NCBI GenBank assembly: GCA_964625865.1
Contig: CAZVEV010000014.1
Location: 1 to 44,136 of the forward strand
Length of the DNA: 44,136 nucleotides
From: CAZVEV01 sp964625865
GTDB lineage: Bacteria > Planctomycetota > Phycisphaerae > SM23-33
Direction: 5' to 3'
The translations under genes were made by a program, and so were the position numbers. Below, piece after piece: positions 24,739 to 33,367 of this stretch; the stretch's first letter is position 1, and the number at the start of each line of letters is the position of its first letter. The notes beneath the pieces are model-generated. The model saw only the letters and a program-made list of their open reading frames with translations, did no database searches and had not been told where the DNA came from.

Positions 24739-25725
24739 CTACGCGTGCTCTGCCACGCCCATCTCGCGCAGAGTTTCGTAGAGCACGTGAGCGACCATGC
24801 CGAAGCTGTGGGCGCAGAGTTTGTCGGGGCCGTCCTCGAGGGTGTGCCAGAACCCGTTGTTCGGACCGTACTCGGCGTCGATCAGGTCCACCGCCGCGAC
24901 CCCGGCGTCAACGAACGGGACATGATCGTCGCCAACGGCTTTGCCCGTCCGGTCCAGGAAACTCCGGGCATATCCGCACCGGTGAGCCACCTGCCATACG
25001 CGCTGACGCAACGGACCTGACGAGTTGGCCTCGCCGACAAGTTGCAGGCCACGTGCGCCGATCATGTCAACGTTGATCAGCGCGTCGATCCTGTCCAGCA
25101 CGCCGTCGGCCTGCCAGGCGTGCACCTGGTGTCGGCTGCCGTAGGTCTGGTCGCTCAGGCTCCATTCGACCAGGGCCTCTTCGCCGTCGAACAGGGCCAC
25201 CCAGACATCGTGAGCGAGTTCCATGCCATCCAACAGGCGGGCCATCTCCAGCAGCAGGGCGGCTGACGACCCGCCGTCATTGGCGCCGACGAACTGCTGC
25301 TGGTCACTGACGGCTCGCCCGAGGAGCCTCCGCAAGGTACGCCAGCACCGGACGGTGCGTCCGGTCGGCAGGACGACATCCGGGCGGATCGTATCATAGT
25401 GACCCGAGAGCACCGTCGTCCGGTCCTCCGATGTGCCGAACTTCGCCACAATGTTGCACATCTCTATCGGGCCGACCGGGGTCCGGGCAGTGAAGGGCTG
25501 ACGGGCGACTTGGCAGTCCAGGTCCTCCAGAGCGGAGCAGATCATATCCCGGGCTTGCCCATGGGCATCGCAGCCGGGATGGCGGGGGCCCAGTTGACAG
25601 AGGCGTCTATTGAACTGCAACGCTCGGTCGCCCAGTGCCAGGAACCGCTCAGGAACCGGAGGCAGGAGGCGGGGCCGGATCTCGCGAAGGAGGTACCGGC
25701 CAAGATGCAGTGGGGCCGAGATCAT
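24739..25725 (-). CDS. M28-family, glutaminyl-peptide-cyclotransferase-like metalloprotein
   Basis: 328 residues from the ATG at 25725, which overlaps the upstream GNAT stop as ATGA. Zinc-site motifs run in the order SGHYDT (H109, D111), GANDGGSS (D150), FDGEEALVEW (E182/E183), NVDMIG (D220), DDHVPF (H268) and WHTLED (H294). The stretch FDGEEALVEWSLSDQTYGSRH is much closer to glutaminyl cyclases than to aminopeptidases. Glutaminyl cyclases form N-terminal pyroglutamate; they act on amine and amide chemistry without hydrolysis. No signal peptide is seen, so a cytoplasmic substrate is implied. Last gene of a four-gene operon with two GNAT genes and a deacetylase, so it may process an amino-acyl group of the EPS. 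Confidence 0.8.
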   Translation of the reverse strand: MISAPLHLGRYLLREIRPRLLPPVPERFLALGDRALQFNRRLCQLGPRHPGCDAHGQARDMICSALEDLDCQVARQPFTARTPVGPIEMCNIVAKFGTSEDRTTVLSGHYDTIRPDVVLPTGRTVRCWRTLRRLLGRAVSDQQQFVGANDGGSSAALLLEMARLLDGMELAHDVWVALFDGEEALVEWSLSDQTYGSRHQVHAWQADGVLDRIDALINVDMIGARGLQLVGEANSSGPLRQRVWQVAHRCGYARSFLDRTGKAVGDDHVPFVDAGVAAVDLIDAEYGPNNGFWHTLEDGPDKLCAHSFGMVAHVLYETLREMGVAEHA

Positions 25726-26852
25726 GTGCCGGCCCCTCCCTGCCGTGCTCGGCGCACACCCCGGGCCAGGCGCTTGAGCCAAGGCGTGAGGATGAACTTG
25801 ACCGCATAGTGCACGCGTGCCAGGAGTGTCTTGCGATAGAGGAATACCCATCCGATGTCTCGGGTTCTCGGCTTGCACTCAGCGTGGGCGGGCGTGAGGG
25901 GGCCGACGAAGTCGTACTCGTCGAGGTGCTGCTCAAAGCACCTGGCCAGCGAGTCCATCACCAGCAGTCGTCCGACGGAGAACTTGCGGTAATTCTCCGC
26001 ATCGTACCCAATCTTGATGCTATGGAGCACGCGGTTGTACTCGATGGCATACTCAAAGGCCACGCGCGCCTGGCCGACGCGGAGGAACGCCAGACGCATC
26101 CACCCGCGTTCGGCGGCGAGTCGGGCGAGATCCGTGTAGAAGCCCACGAGGTCCTCCCTGCACGCGATGGCGCTTCCGTGGTCTCGCTTCCAACTGCGCC
26201 GTTCGATCTCAAAGGCTTCGGGCAGCGCCGCGGCCACGTCGTTCGGGGCGGTCAGGACCTCCAGGTGGACTTCGCCCTGCCTCTTGAGGCGATTCCTCTG
26301 ATTGCGCAGGCGTTTGCGGACAGACTTGGCCAGTCTCTGCTCGTGTTGCGCCCACGTGCCTTCCGGGACGATGGAGGCCGACTCAAACGCATGCCATACC
26401 CCTGCCAGTCCTCCATTCTCGCGGACGTGCTTCAGCAGGTCTTCGTGCGGTCCGGCATCCAGCGGAACGTCGGTGATCATTACCGCATGCCATCCGTCCC
26501 GACGGCGCAGATACGCCCAGAGACCGGCCAACGCGTCCTGTCGGTCGCTGTCCAGCAGGAGGTGGGAGCGAAACGAGTGCGTGTTTGTGATCGACCGCAG
26601 GGCCTTGAGGCGGAAAGGCCCGAGTCGCAGGACGGTCTCCATCAGCGGCAGGGCCAGAAGCAGTCGTCCCTCAGTGCGGCCGACCAAAACGCACAGACGG
26701 CCGTCACCCGCGAAGTGGTTCCACCAGGTCATCAGCCACTCGTGACGGAGAAACGGAGTCTCGACGTCACTCCGTACCAGCAGGTCGTTCCATTCGTCTC
26801 GCAGGGCCGAGAACTCCTGGCTGGTCTTGATTTCCCTGACGTCGACGGTCAT
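25722..26852 (-). CDS. CelD/BcsL-like GNAT acyltransferase (Acetyltransf_6)
   Basis: 376 residues. TPFLRHEWLMTWWNHFA is the usual CelD/FemAB opening. The central KSVRKRLRNQRNRLKRQGEV is the basic loop, and FEYAIEYNRVLHSIKIGYDAENYRKFSVGRLL is the second GNAT core. The family transfers acyl or aminoacyl groups to amine or hydroxyl groups on polysaccharide precursors and is common in cellulose and EPS loci. ATGA overlaps on both ends (with the double-GNAT gene upstream and the cyclase-like gene downstream) show tight coupling. The donor is unknown. Confidence 0.88.
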   Translation of the reverse strand: MTVDVREIKTSQEFSALRDEWNDLLVRSDVETPFLRHEWLMTWWNHFAGDGRLCVLVGRTEGRLLLALPLMETVLRLGPFRLKALRSITNTHSFRSHLLLDSDRQDALAGLWAYLRRRDGWHAVMITDVPLDAGPHEDLLKHVRENGGLAGVWHAFESASIVPEGTWAQHEQRLAKSVRKRLRNQRNRLKRQGEVHLEVLTAPNDVAAALPEAFEIERRSWKRDHGSAIACREDLVGFYTDLARLAAERGWMRLAFLRVGQARVAFEYAIEYNRVLHSIKIGYDAENYRKFSVGRLLVMDSLARCFEQHLDEYDFVGPLTPAHAECKPRTRDIGWVFLYRKTLLARVHYAVKFILTPWLKRLARGVRRARQGGAGT

Positions 26853-28606
26853 GTTCCCTCATCGCTGTCAGTCGCTGTCTCTCCGGCGGATTCGACGAGC
26901 GGCGGAGGATCGTCTATCCAGCGGCGTCGCGAGAAGAACCGCGTCCTTTCATATGCGGAGAATTGGTAGGTGAAGCCAACTTTCTCGATGACGTGCCTGG
27001 ACGGTCCGTTGTCGGCCAATACGCCGACGAAGATCGTTTCGACGCCGCCCGTCCGCGCCGCGTCGTAGAGTTCCTGACGCAGAGACGCCTGGAGCATTCC
27101 GCGTCCTCTGACGTCGGGGAACGTATACGAATCGGTCAGGTACGCCGACCCGGCAGGGAAGTGGATCTCCTGGTGGACCTCGGTGGCGAACACAGTTTCG
27201 GGATCCTCCTCGACCCATCCGTAGTGGAGCAGGCGGCCGTTCTCGGCGTATGTGTAGACGTGTTGCCCGCTCTCCAGCCTCCTCAGGGACCGATCCAGGA
27301 AGGCCTTCTTCGTCTGCCAGCCTTCGGCAGGCTGGTACATGAGCAGATGGGATATCTCATCTCGGGCCATCATGCCCGGGCTCTCGATCTTCCGGGCTTC
27401 GGCGGCCGCGTAGGCGTAGATGCGATACTCCGCATCGTGCCAGATCCTGCGGCGCACGTTCCCGGCCAGGACCGTCGGGACACGCCGGAGTTTCGTCCGC
27501 CGGAGCCTCTGGAAGGCGGCTTTGGCTTTCTTGGGTTGGATTCCGACCGACTTGAGCATCACACGCGCCACCGACTCGGCACGGCGAATCATGGTGTCCC
27601 GCAACTTGCTCCTGCGGCTGCTGAAGATGGTCAACAGGTGTGTCCGGTCATGATCGTTGGCGAAGCGTTCCTTGTACGGGTCGCCGCCGGGCGTCAGATC
27701 GAACGTGTCGTGACCCTCCTCGGTGAGCATCCGGGCGAGCATCAGCGTGTGCAGTTTCCCGGGGGAGTGCCTCGCCAGCCGCGGAGCGTGAGTCACCGTG
27801 CCGAGATGGACCTCGCCGTGTCCGGCAAGTCCGATATGGGCCGCGGCCAGCAGGTCCCCAACGGTCAGCGCCGTCACGTGCAGAAGGTCTTCCGGACCGA
27901 GGAGTTCCAGCAGCAACTGCCTCTTGAGGGGGTCTCGTCTGAAGGGCAGCGCGTCATGCACCGCGCCATGACGAAGGTCGCACAGGTCGACGACCGCATC
28001 GAGCACCGGCTCGAACTGTGATGGCTCCGTGATGCGCTCGAATCGCACGTCCCCAAGCCGCTTGAGACGATTGAGGCGGCTCTTGTTGCTCTTCTTCCGC
28101 AGCGGGTCGGCCCGCTCCGTCCGCTGGGCGAGGTCCATAATCGGTCGCGGCCAGACCTCCAGCCTGTGGGGCACTACGGCCCGGCCGTCGGGGTTAAGCC
28201 ACTCCAGAGGCGTTTGCGGCGGGATGTACCTGAATGTCAGGTCCGCGCCGGGGACTTCGCGCTGGACGGCTGCGACGGCCTCCGGCGGGAAGGACGCATT
28301 CGCTTGCGGCAGGGCCAGCCATACGTCGTACTCGGCGTCTCGCCCGCCGGCACAGATGAGGTCTCCGGTATCCCTGGACACCGCCAGCGCGAGCAGTCCG
28401 GCAAGGCGTCCATCGCCCAGGTGTTTGATAATCAGGATAGGACGGTACTTCTCTCGGTATACGCGATACCACGTGGCGGTAAAGAGGCGGTTCTGGAAGG
28501 CCGTAGCCCACGGGCAGGCGCGGTGGAGTGTGTCCCATGCACGACTGAACGCCTCGTCGCCCAGGGCGTCGAATACCGCAGTGCCCGCCAGTGCCTCGAC
28601 ACTCAT
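26849..28606 (-). CDS. Double GNAT protein: CelD/FemAB-like N-half plus a second GNAT domain
   Basis: 585 residues from the ATG at 28606 (overlaps the upstream deacetylase stop as ATGA). Residues 1 to about 335 are CelD-like: WATAFQNRLFTATWYRVYREKY, then KKSNKSRLNRLKRLGDV and HIGLAGHGEVHLGTVTHAP. After a basic linker (about 335-395) the C-terminal 190 residues form another GNAT-type domain, with TDSYTFPDVRGRGMLQASLR (the acyl-CoA pyrophosphate loop R-G-x-G) and NGPSRHVIEKVGF (the typical GNAT ending). So one protein carries two acyl/aminoacyl-transfer units. Whether both are active on the same sugar is unknown. Confidence 0.85.
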   Translation of the reverse strand: MSVEALAGTAVFDALGDEAFSRAWDTLHRACPWATAFQNRLFTATWYRVYREKYRPILIIKHLGDGRLAGLLALAVSRDTGDLICAGGRDAEYDVWLALPQANASFPPEAVAAVQREVPGADLTFRYIPPQTPLEWLNPDGRAVVPHRLEVWPRPIMDLAQRTERADPLRKKSNKSRLNRLKRLGDVRFERITEPSQFEPVLDAVVDLCDLRHGAVHDALPFRRDPLKRQLLLELLGPEDLLHVTALTVGDLLAAAHIGLAGHGEVHLGTVTHAPRLARHSPGKLHTLMLARMLTEEGHDTFDLTPGGDPYKERFANDHDRTHLLTIFSSRRSKLRDTMIRRAESVARVMLKSVGIQPKKAKAAFQRLRRTKLRRVPTVLAGNVRRRIWHDAEYRIYAYAAAEARKIESPGMMARDEISHLLMYQPAEGWQTKKAFLDRSLRRLESGQHVYTYAENGRLLHYGWVEEDPETVFATEVHQEIHFPAGSAYLTDSYTFPDVRGRGMLQASLRQELYDAARTGGVETIFVGVLADNGPSRHVIEKVGFTYQFSAYERTRFFSRRRWIDDPPPLVESAGETATDSDEGT

Positions 28607-29502
28607 GCGCTGACCCTCCATCCCCGCAGGAGCGCTTTGAACCCGAGGTCGCTGAACTGGTGATTCACGCCCTGGCGACGGATATCCAAGATATCGAAGT
28701 TCGGCCGGTTCGTGCCCCCGTAGGCCGAGAAGCACGCCTCGATGCCACACTCGCCAAGGGCCTCACGCACGTCGTCGGTAATGTCCTCAGGCCTGCCGTG
28801 CGGATAGGAAAACCATCGTGCCGAGTCGGCCTGTCCTGTTTCTCGCCGAATGTCAGCCGACGCCGTAGTGATCTCATCGACCGCCTGCTCGAAACTGATA
28901 TCGCCCATGTTCGAGTGGCTTACTCCGTGATTGGCAAACGCGAACCCCCACTCGGCCATCTCCCGAACCTGGTCCCAATCCAGGGCGGCAACGCGTCGTG
29001 CGAGCCTCTTGATGTCATGGGGGAATGCCTTGTCCGTACCCACAATCCCCGTCGAGATGAAGAAGGTGCAGGGAAGACTCGCCTGCCGCAGAATCTCCGC
29101 GGCACGGTAGTTGTCCTCGTATCCGTCATCGAAGGTGATAACGACGGCTGTCCGCCGCCGGGGACGGCCCCGCCGGGAGAGGAAAGACGCCATGTCCTGC
29201 ACATCCCAACCGCGTCTCAGGATGCGAGCCTGTCGTCGGAACTGCTCCAGGCCGACCGTGACGGCGTCCCTGAATTCGTCGCTGACCCGGTGATAGTTGA
29301 GTATCACGGTGTGCGATCGCCCGCAAAGCGAGCGCAGAGCATCCCGCAACGGTGCCCAAAGGTACACGTAGAGCAGCAGCACGGTGCCTTTGATCCAGCC
29401 ATCTTGAGGCCGGTCGTGTTTATCACGGTCTTCTTGCACGGCGAATGTCCGAACAGTCCCACACGGTTCCAGCGCCCGTCCGCGCCCGGTCGAAGCACAC
29501 AC
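28603..29502 (-). CDS. NodB-type polysaccharide deacetylase
   Basis: 299 residues if started at the GTG 29502; a GTG at 29382 (AAAGG upstream) would remove 40 residues that look non-native and start at VLLLYVYLW, and I favour it. Numbered from 29502: ILNYHRV (68-73), motif 1 TFDDGYEDNY with D125/D126, motif 2 NHGVSHSNM with H192/H196, and motif 3 RWFSYPHGRPED. A hydrophobic stretch lies at about 41-52. It should remove N-acetyl (or O-acetyl) groups from a lipid-linked or polymer sugar, giving free amines for the acyltransferases in the same operon. First gene of the minus-strand operon. Confidence 0.88.
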   Translation of the reverse strand: MCASTGRGRALEPCGTVRTFAVQEDRDKHDRPQDGWIKGTVLLLYVYLWAPLRDALRSLCGRSHTVILNYHRVSDEFRDAVTVGLEQFRRQARILRRGWDVQDMASFLSRRGRPRRRTAVVITFDDGYEDNYRAAEILRQASLPCTFFISTGIVGTDKAFPHDIKRLARRVAALDWDQVREMAEWGFAFANHGVSHSNMGDISFEQAVDEITTASADIRRETGQADSARWFSYPHGRPEDITDDVREALGECGIEACFSAYGGTNRPNFDILDIRRQGVNHQFSDLGFKALLRGWRVSA

Positions 29503-29701
29503 CGACCGCGACGTCCCTCTAGCGCCTGGGCGGCTGGAGGTTACAGGAATACATATCGTCCATTCGCGCCCATGACTGTTCAGAAGTTGGCGGCCGGCGA
29601 ACTACTCAAATCGGGCATTCTAAGTGTTCGAAAAAGCTCAAGGTACACCTGCGAGCGGCCTTGCCGAGGCGGCGGGGCCGTCGTGCGGAAGGAGAGACGG
29701 C
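29503..29701. other. Intergenic stretch before the ATP-grasp remnant
   Basis: No gene is supported in these 199 bases, which lie upstream of the minus-strand operon and of the remnant at 29702. It holds a comparatively AT-rich part around 29610-29645. It is the likely promoter area of the minus-strand deacetylase operon; I cannot name a -10/-35 pair. Confidence 0.3.
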
Positions 29702-29857
29702 ATGAACGTCATCAGGCCCCCGAAGCCATCGGTGGTCGAGAACCGTCCCAAGTCCCGCCGGGTGCTCGCGTTGTGCGGCGATCCACGCAACCCGAGCCCT
29801 TCCAAGTGCCGAGATGCCCACGGGAGAAGGGCCGTCAAGCCTAGAAGTCCCATTTGA
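29702..29857 (+). pseudogene. N-terminal remnant of an ATP-grasp gene (paralogue of the one at 31065)
   Basis: A strong ribosome site (GGAAGGAG) precedes an ATG whose first 27 residues align without gaps to the start of the gene at 31065: 14 of 27 are identical, ending in a shared RVLALCGD (residues 20-27). After that the similarity stops abruptly near 29782, and the frame ends at 29857, overlapping by 17 bases the 3' end of the GINT1-like gene on the other strand. It is best read as a truncated copy, cut when the GINT1-like gene or its flanks arrived. Confidence 0.6.
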
Positions 29858-30812
29858 AAGTGCGCCGACATCCGTCGACGACGGCCCACCAGGATCCATC
29901 TGAAGCTTGCATTGCGTCCATGTGGTGCATGGCTTTGCTGTTCCATCTGAACTTGCCGGCTGCGAGCACCGGGTTGTAGTCGCTGATGACCTCCTCGTAG
30001 TCCTCGGTGGTCAGCTTCGTAATCTGCAGCACGTTGACCTTCGAGCCGTATGTGGGGTAACAGTCCTGTGCCAGACGGAACAGCTTGCGATCGACTACGA
30101 GCACGCGGCCTGCCGGCCTGGCGATGTTGGGGTTGCCGGTGACAACCGGGCTCTTGGGGTGTTCAGTCCAGGGCCCCACGATGTTCTCGGCGTGGTAGAG
30201 CACTGTCGTATCGTTGTTTCTCTCGGACTTCACAGCACCGATCAGCCACCAGTGCCCTTCGTACCTGAACACCGTGGCGTCGGCAACGACACGATCAACA
30301 ATCACGTCAACTCGCTGCCATTCGGTCGGGAAGTTCTTAGCCCTATACAGGACAACCGGACCCGAACCCGAGGACGGGAGCATGTAGTAATCGCCATCCG
30401 ACTTAAGCACGTGGGGGTAGGCCAGATGGTGTGGCTCGTCGAGCACAATCTGGACGTATCTCCAGTTGAGGCCATCCGAACTCGTGGCCAGGCCGATGTC
30501 GCCATGCCGGGTGTCCGTATTGAGAACCTCGAAGAAGAGATACCAACCGGAGTCCTCTCTCAGAAAGAACGGGTCCGCTACGAACAGACACGGCACGTCA
30601 GTCACATCCTCAGCCGTGAGAATGGGATTCGTTACCGACTCGGCTGGATTCATGGAGAATGGGGAATCTCCCTGATAGAGGGCTATTGACCATATGCCCT
30701 CGGTCTTAACGAAAGGGATCTTCCGGTTGATGATAGAAACCGCACCCAAGATGCACGCGCCGGCAACAATCACGCCGACGACCACAAGCACACACTTCCG
30801 TTCCTTGCTCAT
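29841..30812 (-). CDS. GINT1-like beta-propeller protein (glucosamine inositolphosphorylceramide transferase N-domain family)
   Basis: 323 residues from the ATG at 30812 (GAGAAG upstream). An N-terminal membrane segment (about 6-28) follows KERK, so it is anchored with its body outside the cytoplasm. ADPFFLREDSGWYLFFEV, the repeated DGLNWRYVQIVLDEPHHLAYPH and ATVFRYEGHWWLIGA match the five-bladed, GH43-like domain first noted in plant GINT1 and found in many bacterial EPS and formyltransferase loci. The biochemical role of the domain in bacteria is not established. By hand count of single lines the gene is less GC-rich (31-35 of 60) than the next gene (42 of 60), suggesting separate arrival. 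The frame stays open far upstream on this strand, but that part is only the antisense of the ATP-grasp gene. Confidence 0.8.
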   Translation of the reverse strand: MSKERKCVLVVVGVIVAGACILGAVSIINRKIPFVKTEGIWSIALYQGDSPFSMNPAESVTNPILTAEDVTDVPCLFVADPFFLREDSGWYLFFEVLNTDTRHGDIGLATSSDGLNWRYVQIVLDEPHHLAYPHVLKSDGDYYMLPSSGSGPVVLYRAKNFPTEWQRVDVIVDRVVADATVFRYEGHWWLIGAVKSERNNDTTVLYHAENIVGPWTEHPKSPVVTGNPNIARPAGRVLVVDRKLFRLAQDCYPTYGSKVNVLQITKLTTEDYEEVISDYNPVLAAGKFRWNSKAMHHMDAMQASDGSWWAVVDGCRRTFKWDF

Positions 30813-31064
30813 CGTCTTCTCACTGACCGGTCGGCGGTCTAAGCTGCCCGCATCGATTGCCCGTTTACTTGTCCAATCATTGGGGCAGTATACCCCTTCG
30901 GTGCGCGACGTGCCAAGCAAAGAGGCCAGATGTGACGTGCACGGCTCGCCGGGACCGGATGTCCTCAAGTCTGCGGGATATGTGGTCGAAGATGGCGATG
31001 ATGCCGGGACTTGCCTTGGGACGCCCGATGTCCGCGGACCTGACCACAAGCAGGAGATGTGCGC

Positions 31065-32336
31065 GTGATAGTGCTTAAAGAGCCGAAGGAATCGGCGTTC
31101 GCCGGTGTTCCCGGGGAGCATCGAGTTCTGGCGCTGTGCGGGGACACGCAGGTGGGGCTGTGGATGGTCAGATCCCTGGCCCGCGGCGGACTGAAGGTCC
31201 TTGCCGTCTGCGCCTCGGCGAAGGGACAATCCGCACACAGCCGGTACGCCGCCGGCGCCTGGATGCCCGATACCACCGGGATCGACGCGTTCGTCGACGA
31301 CGTTGAGGCCTTGGCTCGGGAACTGGATGTCGGGTCGATCATGGCAATCTCCGAGACGTACCATAATGCGCTGATCGCCGCTCGCGACCGATTCGAGCCG
31401 GACATCCATCTGTTCTCGCCCTCGCGGGACTGCTTCGACAAGGCCACCGACAAGGACTACATGCAGCGCCTGTGTGTTGAACTGGGCGTCCCGGTAGCGA
31501 AGGGAACCACCCTCGACGCGCTGATCGCTTCGGGAGGCGAGGAGTTGGCCTTCCCGTTGGTCCTGCGGACCAGTCGCCTGAACGATGCAACCGCGTCGGG
31601 CACGGCGCCGTGGAAGGCCGCCTATGCAGAGGACCTCGACCAGCTCAGGAGTCTCCACGAGTCCGTACACGAATTGGCCGACAACGTTGTCGTTCAGGAG
31701 TATCACCCGGGCGTGGAGGATCACGTGCAGGTGCTTATGCACGACGGCGAGGCGTTCATGGTGGGCGACTACATCGGTGAGCACCACATGCCGCTGGCTG
31801 GCGGGGTCACCGTCCAACGCGTCTCGTGCAGGCACGAGGGGCTGATCAACGACGCGGTCAAGCTGCTCAAGGCCATCGGGTGGCAGGGCATTGCGGGCGT
31901 GCAGTTCCACTACGACCCCAAGACCGACAAGTACATCTTCCTCGAGATCAACCCGCGGTTCATCGGCGGCCTGCCCACGGTGATCATGGCTGGCTTCGAG
32001 GCCCCGTTCCTGCTCTGGCAGAGCCACTTCGAGCCGGACAAGATGCGCAAGACACGATATCGCCTGGGCGTTCGCACGCGGATTCTCGGCGGAGATGCAA
32101 ACTGGATGTTCGGCATGATGCGGGGCGACCAGTTGCCTCCAGGCCAGAAGCGGCTGGGCAAGTTGTCGACGATAGCGAGGTTCCTGTGGAATTGCGGCCC
32201 GTGGACGAAGGACGATTCGTTCATGTGGCGCGATCCGAAGCCGTTCTGGGTGGACTTCCGGCAGATGCTCCGCAAGCTCGGGGCCAAGTCATTTGACATC
32301 ATCGGCAATCCGGAGAGCCAGGACAGCCGTCAATGA
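31065..32336 (+). CDS. ATP-grasp ligase
   Basis: 423 residues. I take the GTG at 31065 (AGGAG 8 bases upstream) because the remnant at 29702 aligns to it without gaps; a GTG at 31059 is the other option, only 2 bases from AGGAG. Core signs are DYMQRLCVELGVPVAKGTT, FPLVLRTSRLND, VVVQEYHPGVEDHVQV and the metal-binding FLEINPRFIGG (E294, N296), as in carbamoyl-phosphate-synthase-type ATP-grasp enzymes. It joins a carboxylate to an amine (or thiol) through an acyl-phosphate. In EPS loci such genes sit next to deacetylases; here the deacetylase follows in an ATGA overlap. The substrate is unknown. Confidence 0.88.
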   Translation: MIVLKEPKESAFAGVPGEHRVLALCGDTQVGLWMVRSLARGGLKVLAVCASAKGQSAHSRYAAGAWMPDTTGIDAFVDDVEALARELDVGSIMAISETYHNALIAARDRFEPDIHLFSPSRDCFDKATDKDYMQRLCVELGVPVAKGTTLDALIASGGEELAFPLVLRTSRLNDATASGTAPWKAAYAEDLDQLRSLHESVHELADNVVVQEYHPGVEDHVQVLMHDGEAFMVGDYIGEHHMPLAGGVTVQRVSCRHEGLINDAVKLLKAIGWQGIAGVQFHYDPKTDKYIFLEINPRFIGGLPTVIMAGFEAPFLLWQSHFEPDKMRKTRYRLGVRTRILGGDANWMFGMMRGDQLPPGQKRLGKLSTIARFLWNCGPWTKDDSFMWRDPKPFWVDFRQMLRKLGAKSFDIIGNPESQDSRQ

Positions 32337-33340
32337 CCCCAGGGCTCTATATCACCTTTGACGTTGAGTGTTCGATGGGGGGGGCTTGGCAGAACCCGGC
32401 GGCGCGTCCCGTCCCCCCGTCGCGCGGCATGATGGGGCAGTACGGTGACCGCAGTCTGGGCGTGCCCCTCATCACGGAGATACTCGAGGACAACGGCTTG
32501 ACCGCGACGTTCTTCCTCGAACCGTTCAACGATGAACTGGGCCACCCGGGCCAGACTGCCCCCGTCTGCGAGTTCCTGCTCGACCACGGTCAAGACATCC
32601 AGTTGCACATTCACCCGAATCACAAGCACTACGGGCTGCACGTCGCGGGCAAGTCTTACACACGAACCGACGATATCGCCGACCTGCCGCCCGACGCCCA
32701 GCGCGAAATGCTCGCCGAGGGCGCCCAGAGGCTCCAAGGCTACACGGGCATCGCCCCGGTCGCTTTCCGGGCGGGCAACATGGGTGCGTCGGAAGAGACG
32801 CTGGCCCAACTGGCGGCTGTCGGGATCACGCTGGACAGCAGCTACACATCCTGTTTCGCGGGGGGCCAATGCAAGTTCGCCGAGCGCGAGGCGTTTAACG
32901 GCTCGAAATGGTACGGCGACGTGCTCGAACTGGCATTGTCGTCCTACATCCAGCCGCGCTGGCCCGGGCTGCACCGCGCCAAACCGCTGGACCTGATGGG
33001 CATCTCGTTCGAGGAATGCCGCGACGGCATCCGGCGCGTCCTCGCCGGCGGCGTCGATGCGGTCATGATCCTGCACAGTTTCAGCCTGTTCAAGGTCCGC
33101 AACCACCAGTACGACGGCGGGAAACTCAACCGTGTCGTCGCGCGGCGGTTCCGCCGACTGTGCAGTTGGCTGGCCGACCAGGGCGACGACGTGCCCGTTC
33201 GCACGTTTGCGCAACTGGCGACCGCCGTCGCGGATGGCCGATATGAAGCAAAGACTGCGGCGCCCTGTCAGATGGGCAGGCCGCTTCGTGCGCTGACGAG
33301 AAAGCTGGTTCAGGCCGTCAACAACGCCTACTGGGTCTGA
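32333..33340 (+). CDS. NodB-type polysaccharide deacetylase-like protein
   Basis: 335 residues, ATG overlapping the ATP-grasp stop. LYITFDVEC places D10/E12 in the motif 1 position (DxE rather than DD). LHIHPNHKHY and FRAGNMGASEETL stand where the metal and motif 3 residues of polysaccharide deacetylases lie, and AVMILHSFSL is the late histidine block. A WalW-like (GT-linked) deacetylase subgroup is the closest picture. No signal peptide, so it probably acts on a cytoplasmic lipid-linked or nucleotide sugar. It precedes the CapK-like gene by 27 bases. Confidence 0.8.
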   Translation: MTPGLYITFDVECSMGGAWQNPAARPVPPSRGMMGQYGDRSLGVPLITEILEDNGLTATFFLEPFNDELGHPGQTAPVCEFLLDHGQDIQLHIHPNHKHYGLHVAGKSYTRTDDIADLPPDAQREMLAEGAQRLQGYTGIAPVAFRAGNMGASEETLAQLAAVGITLDSSYTSCFAGGQCKFAEREAFNGSKWYGDVLELALSSYIQPRWPGLHRAKPLDLMGISFEECRDGIRRVLAGGVDAVMILHSFSLFKVRNHQYDGGKLNRVVARRFRRLCSWLADQGDDVPVRTFAQLATAVADGRYEAKTAAPCQMGRPLRALTRKLVQAVNNAYWV

Positions 33341-33367
33341 TAATGAGACCCACGCAGAGAGACCCGT

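Noticed and set aside
30813..32027. Upstream extension of the GINT1-like frame on the minus strand
   Set aside because: It is antisense to the ATP-grasp gene; the family match, membrane anchor and ribosome site place the start at 30812.
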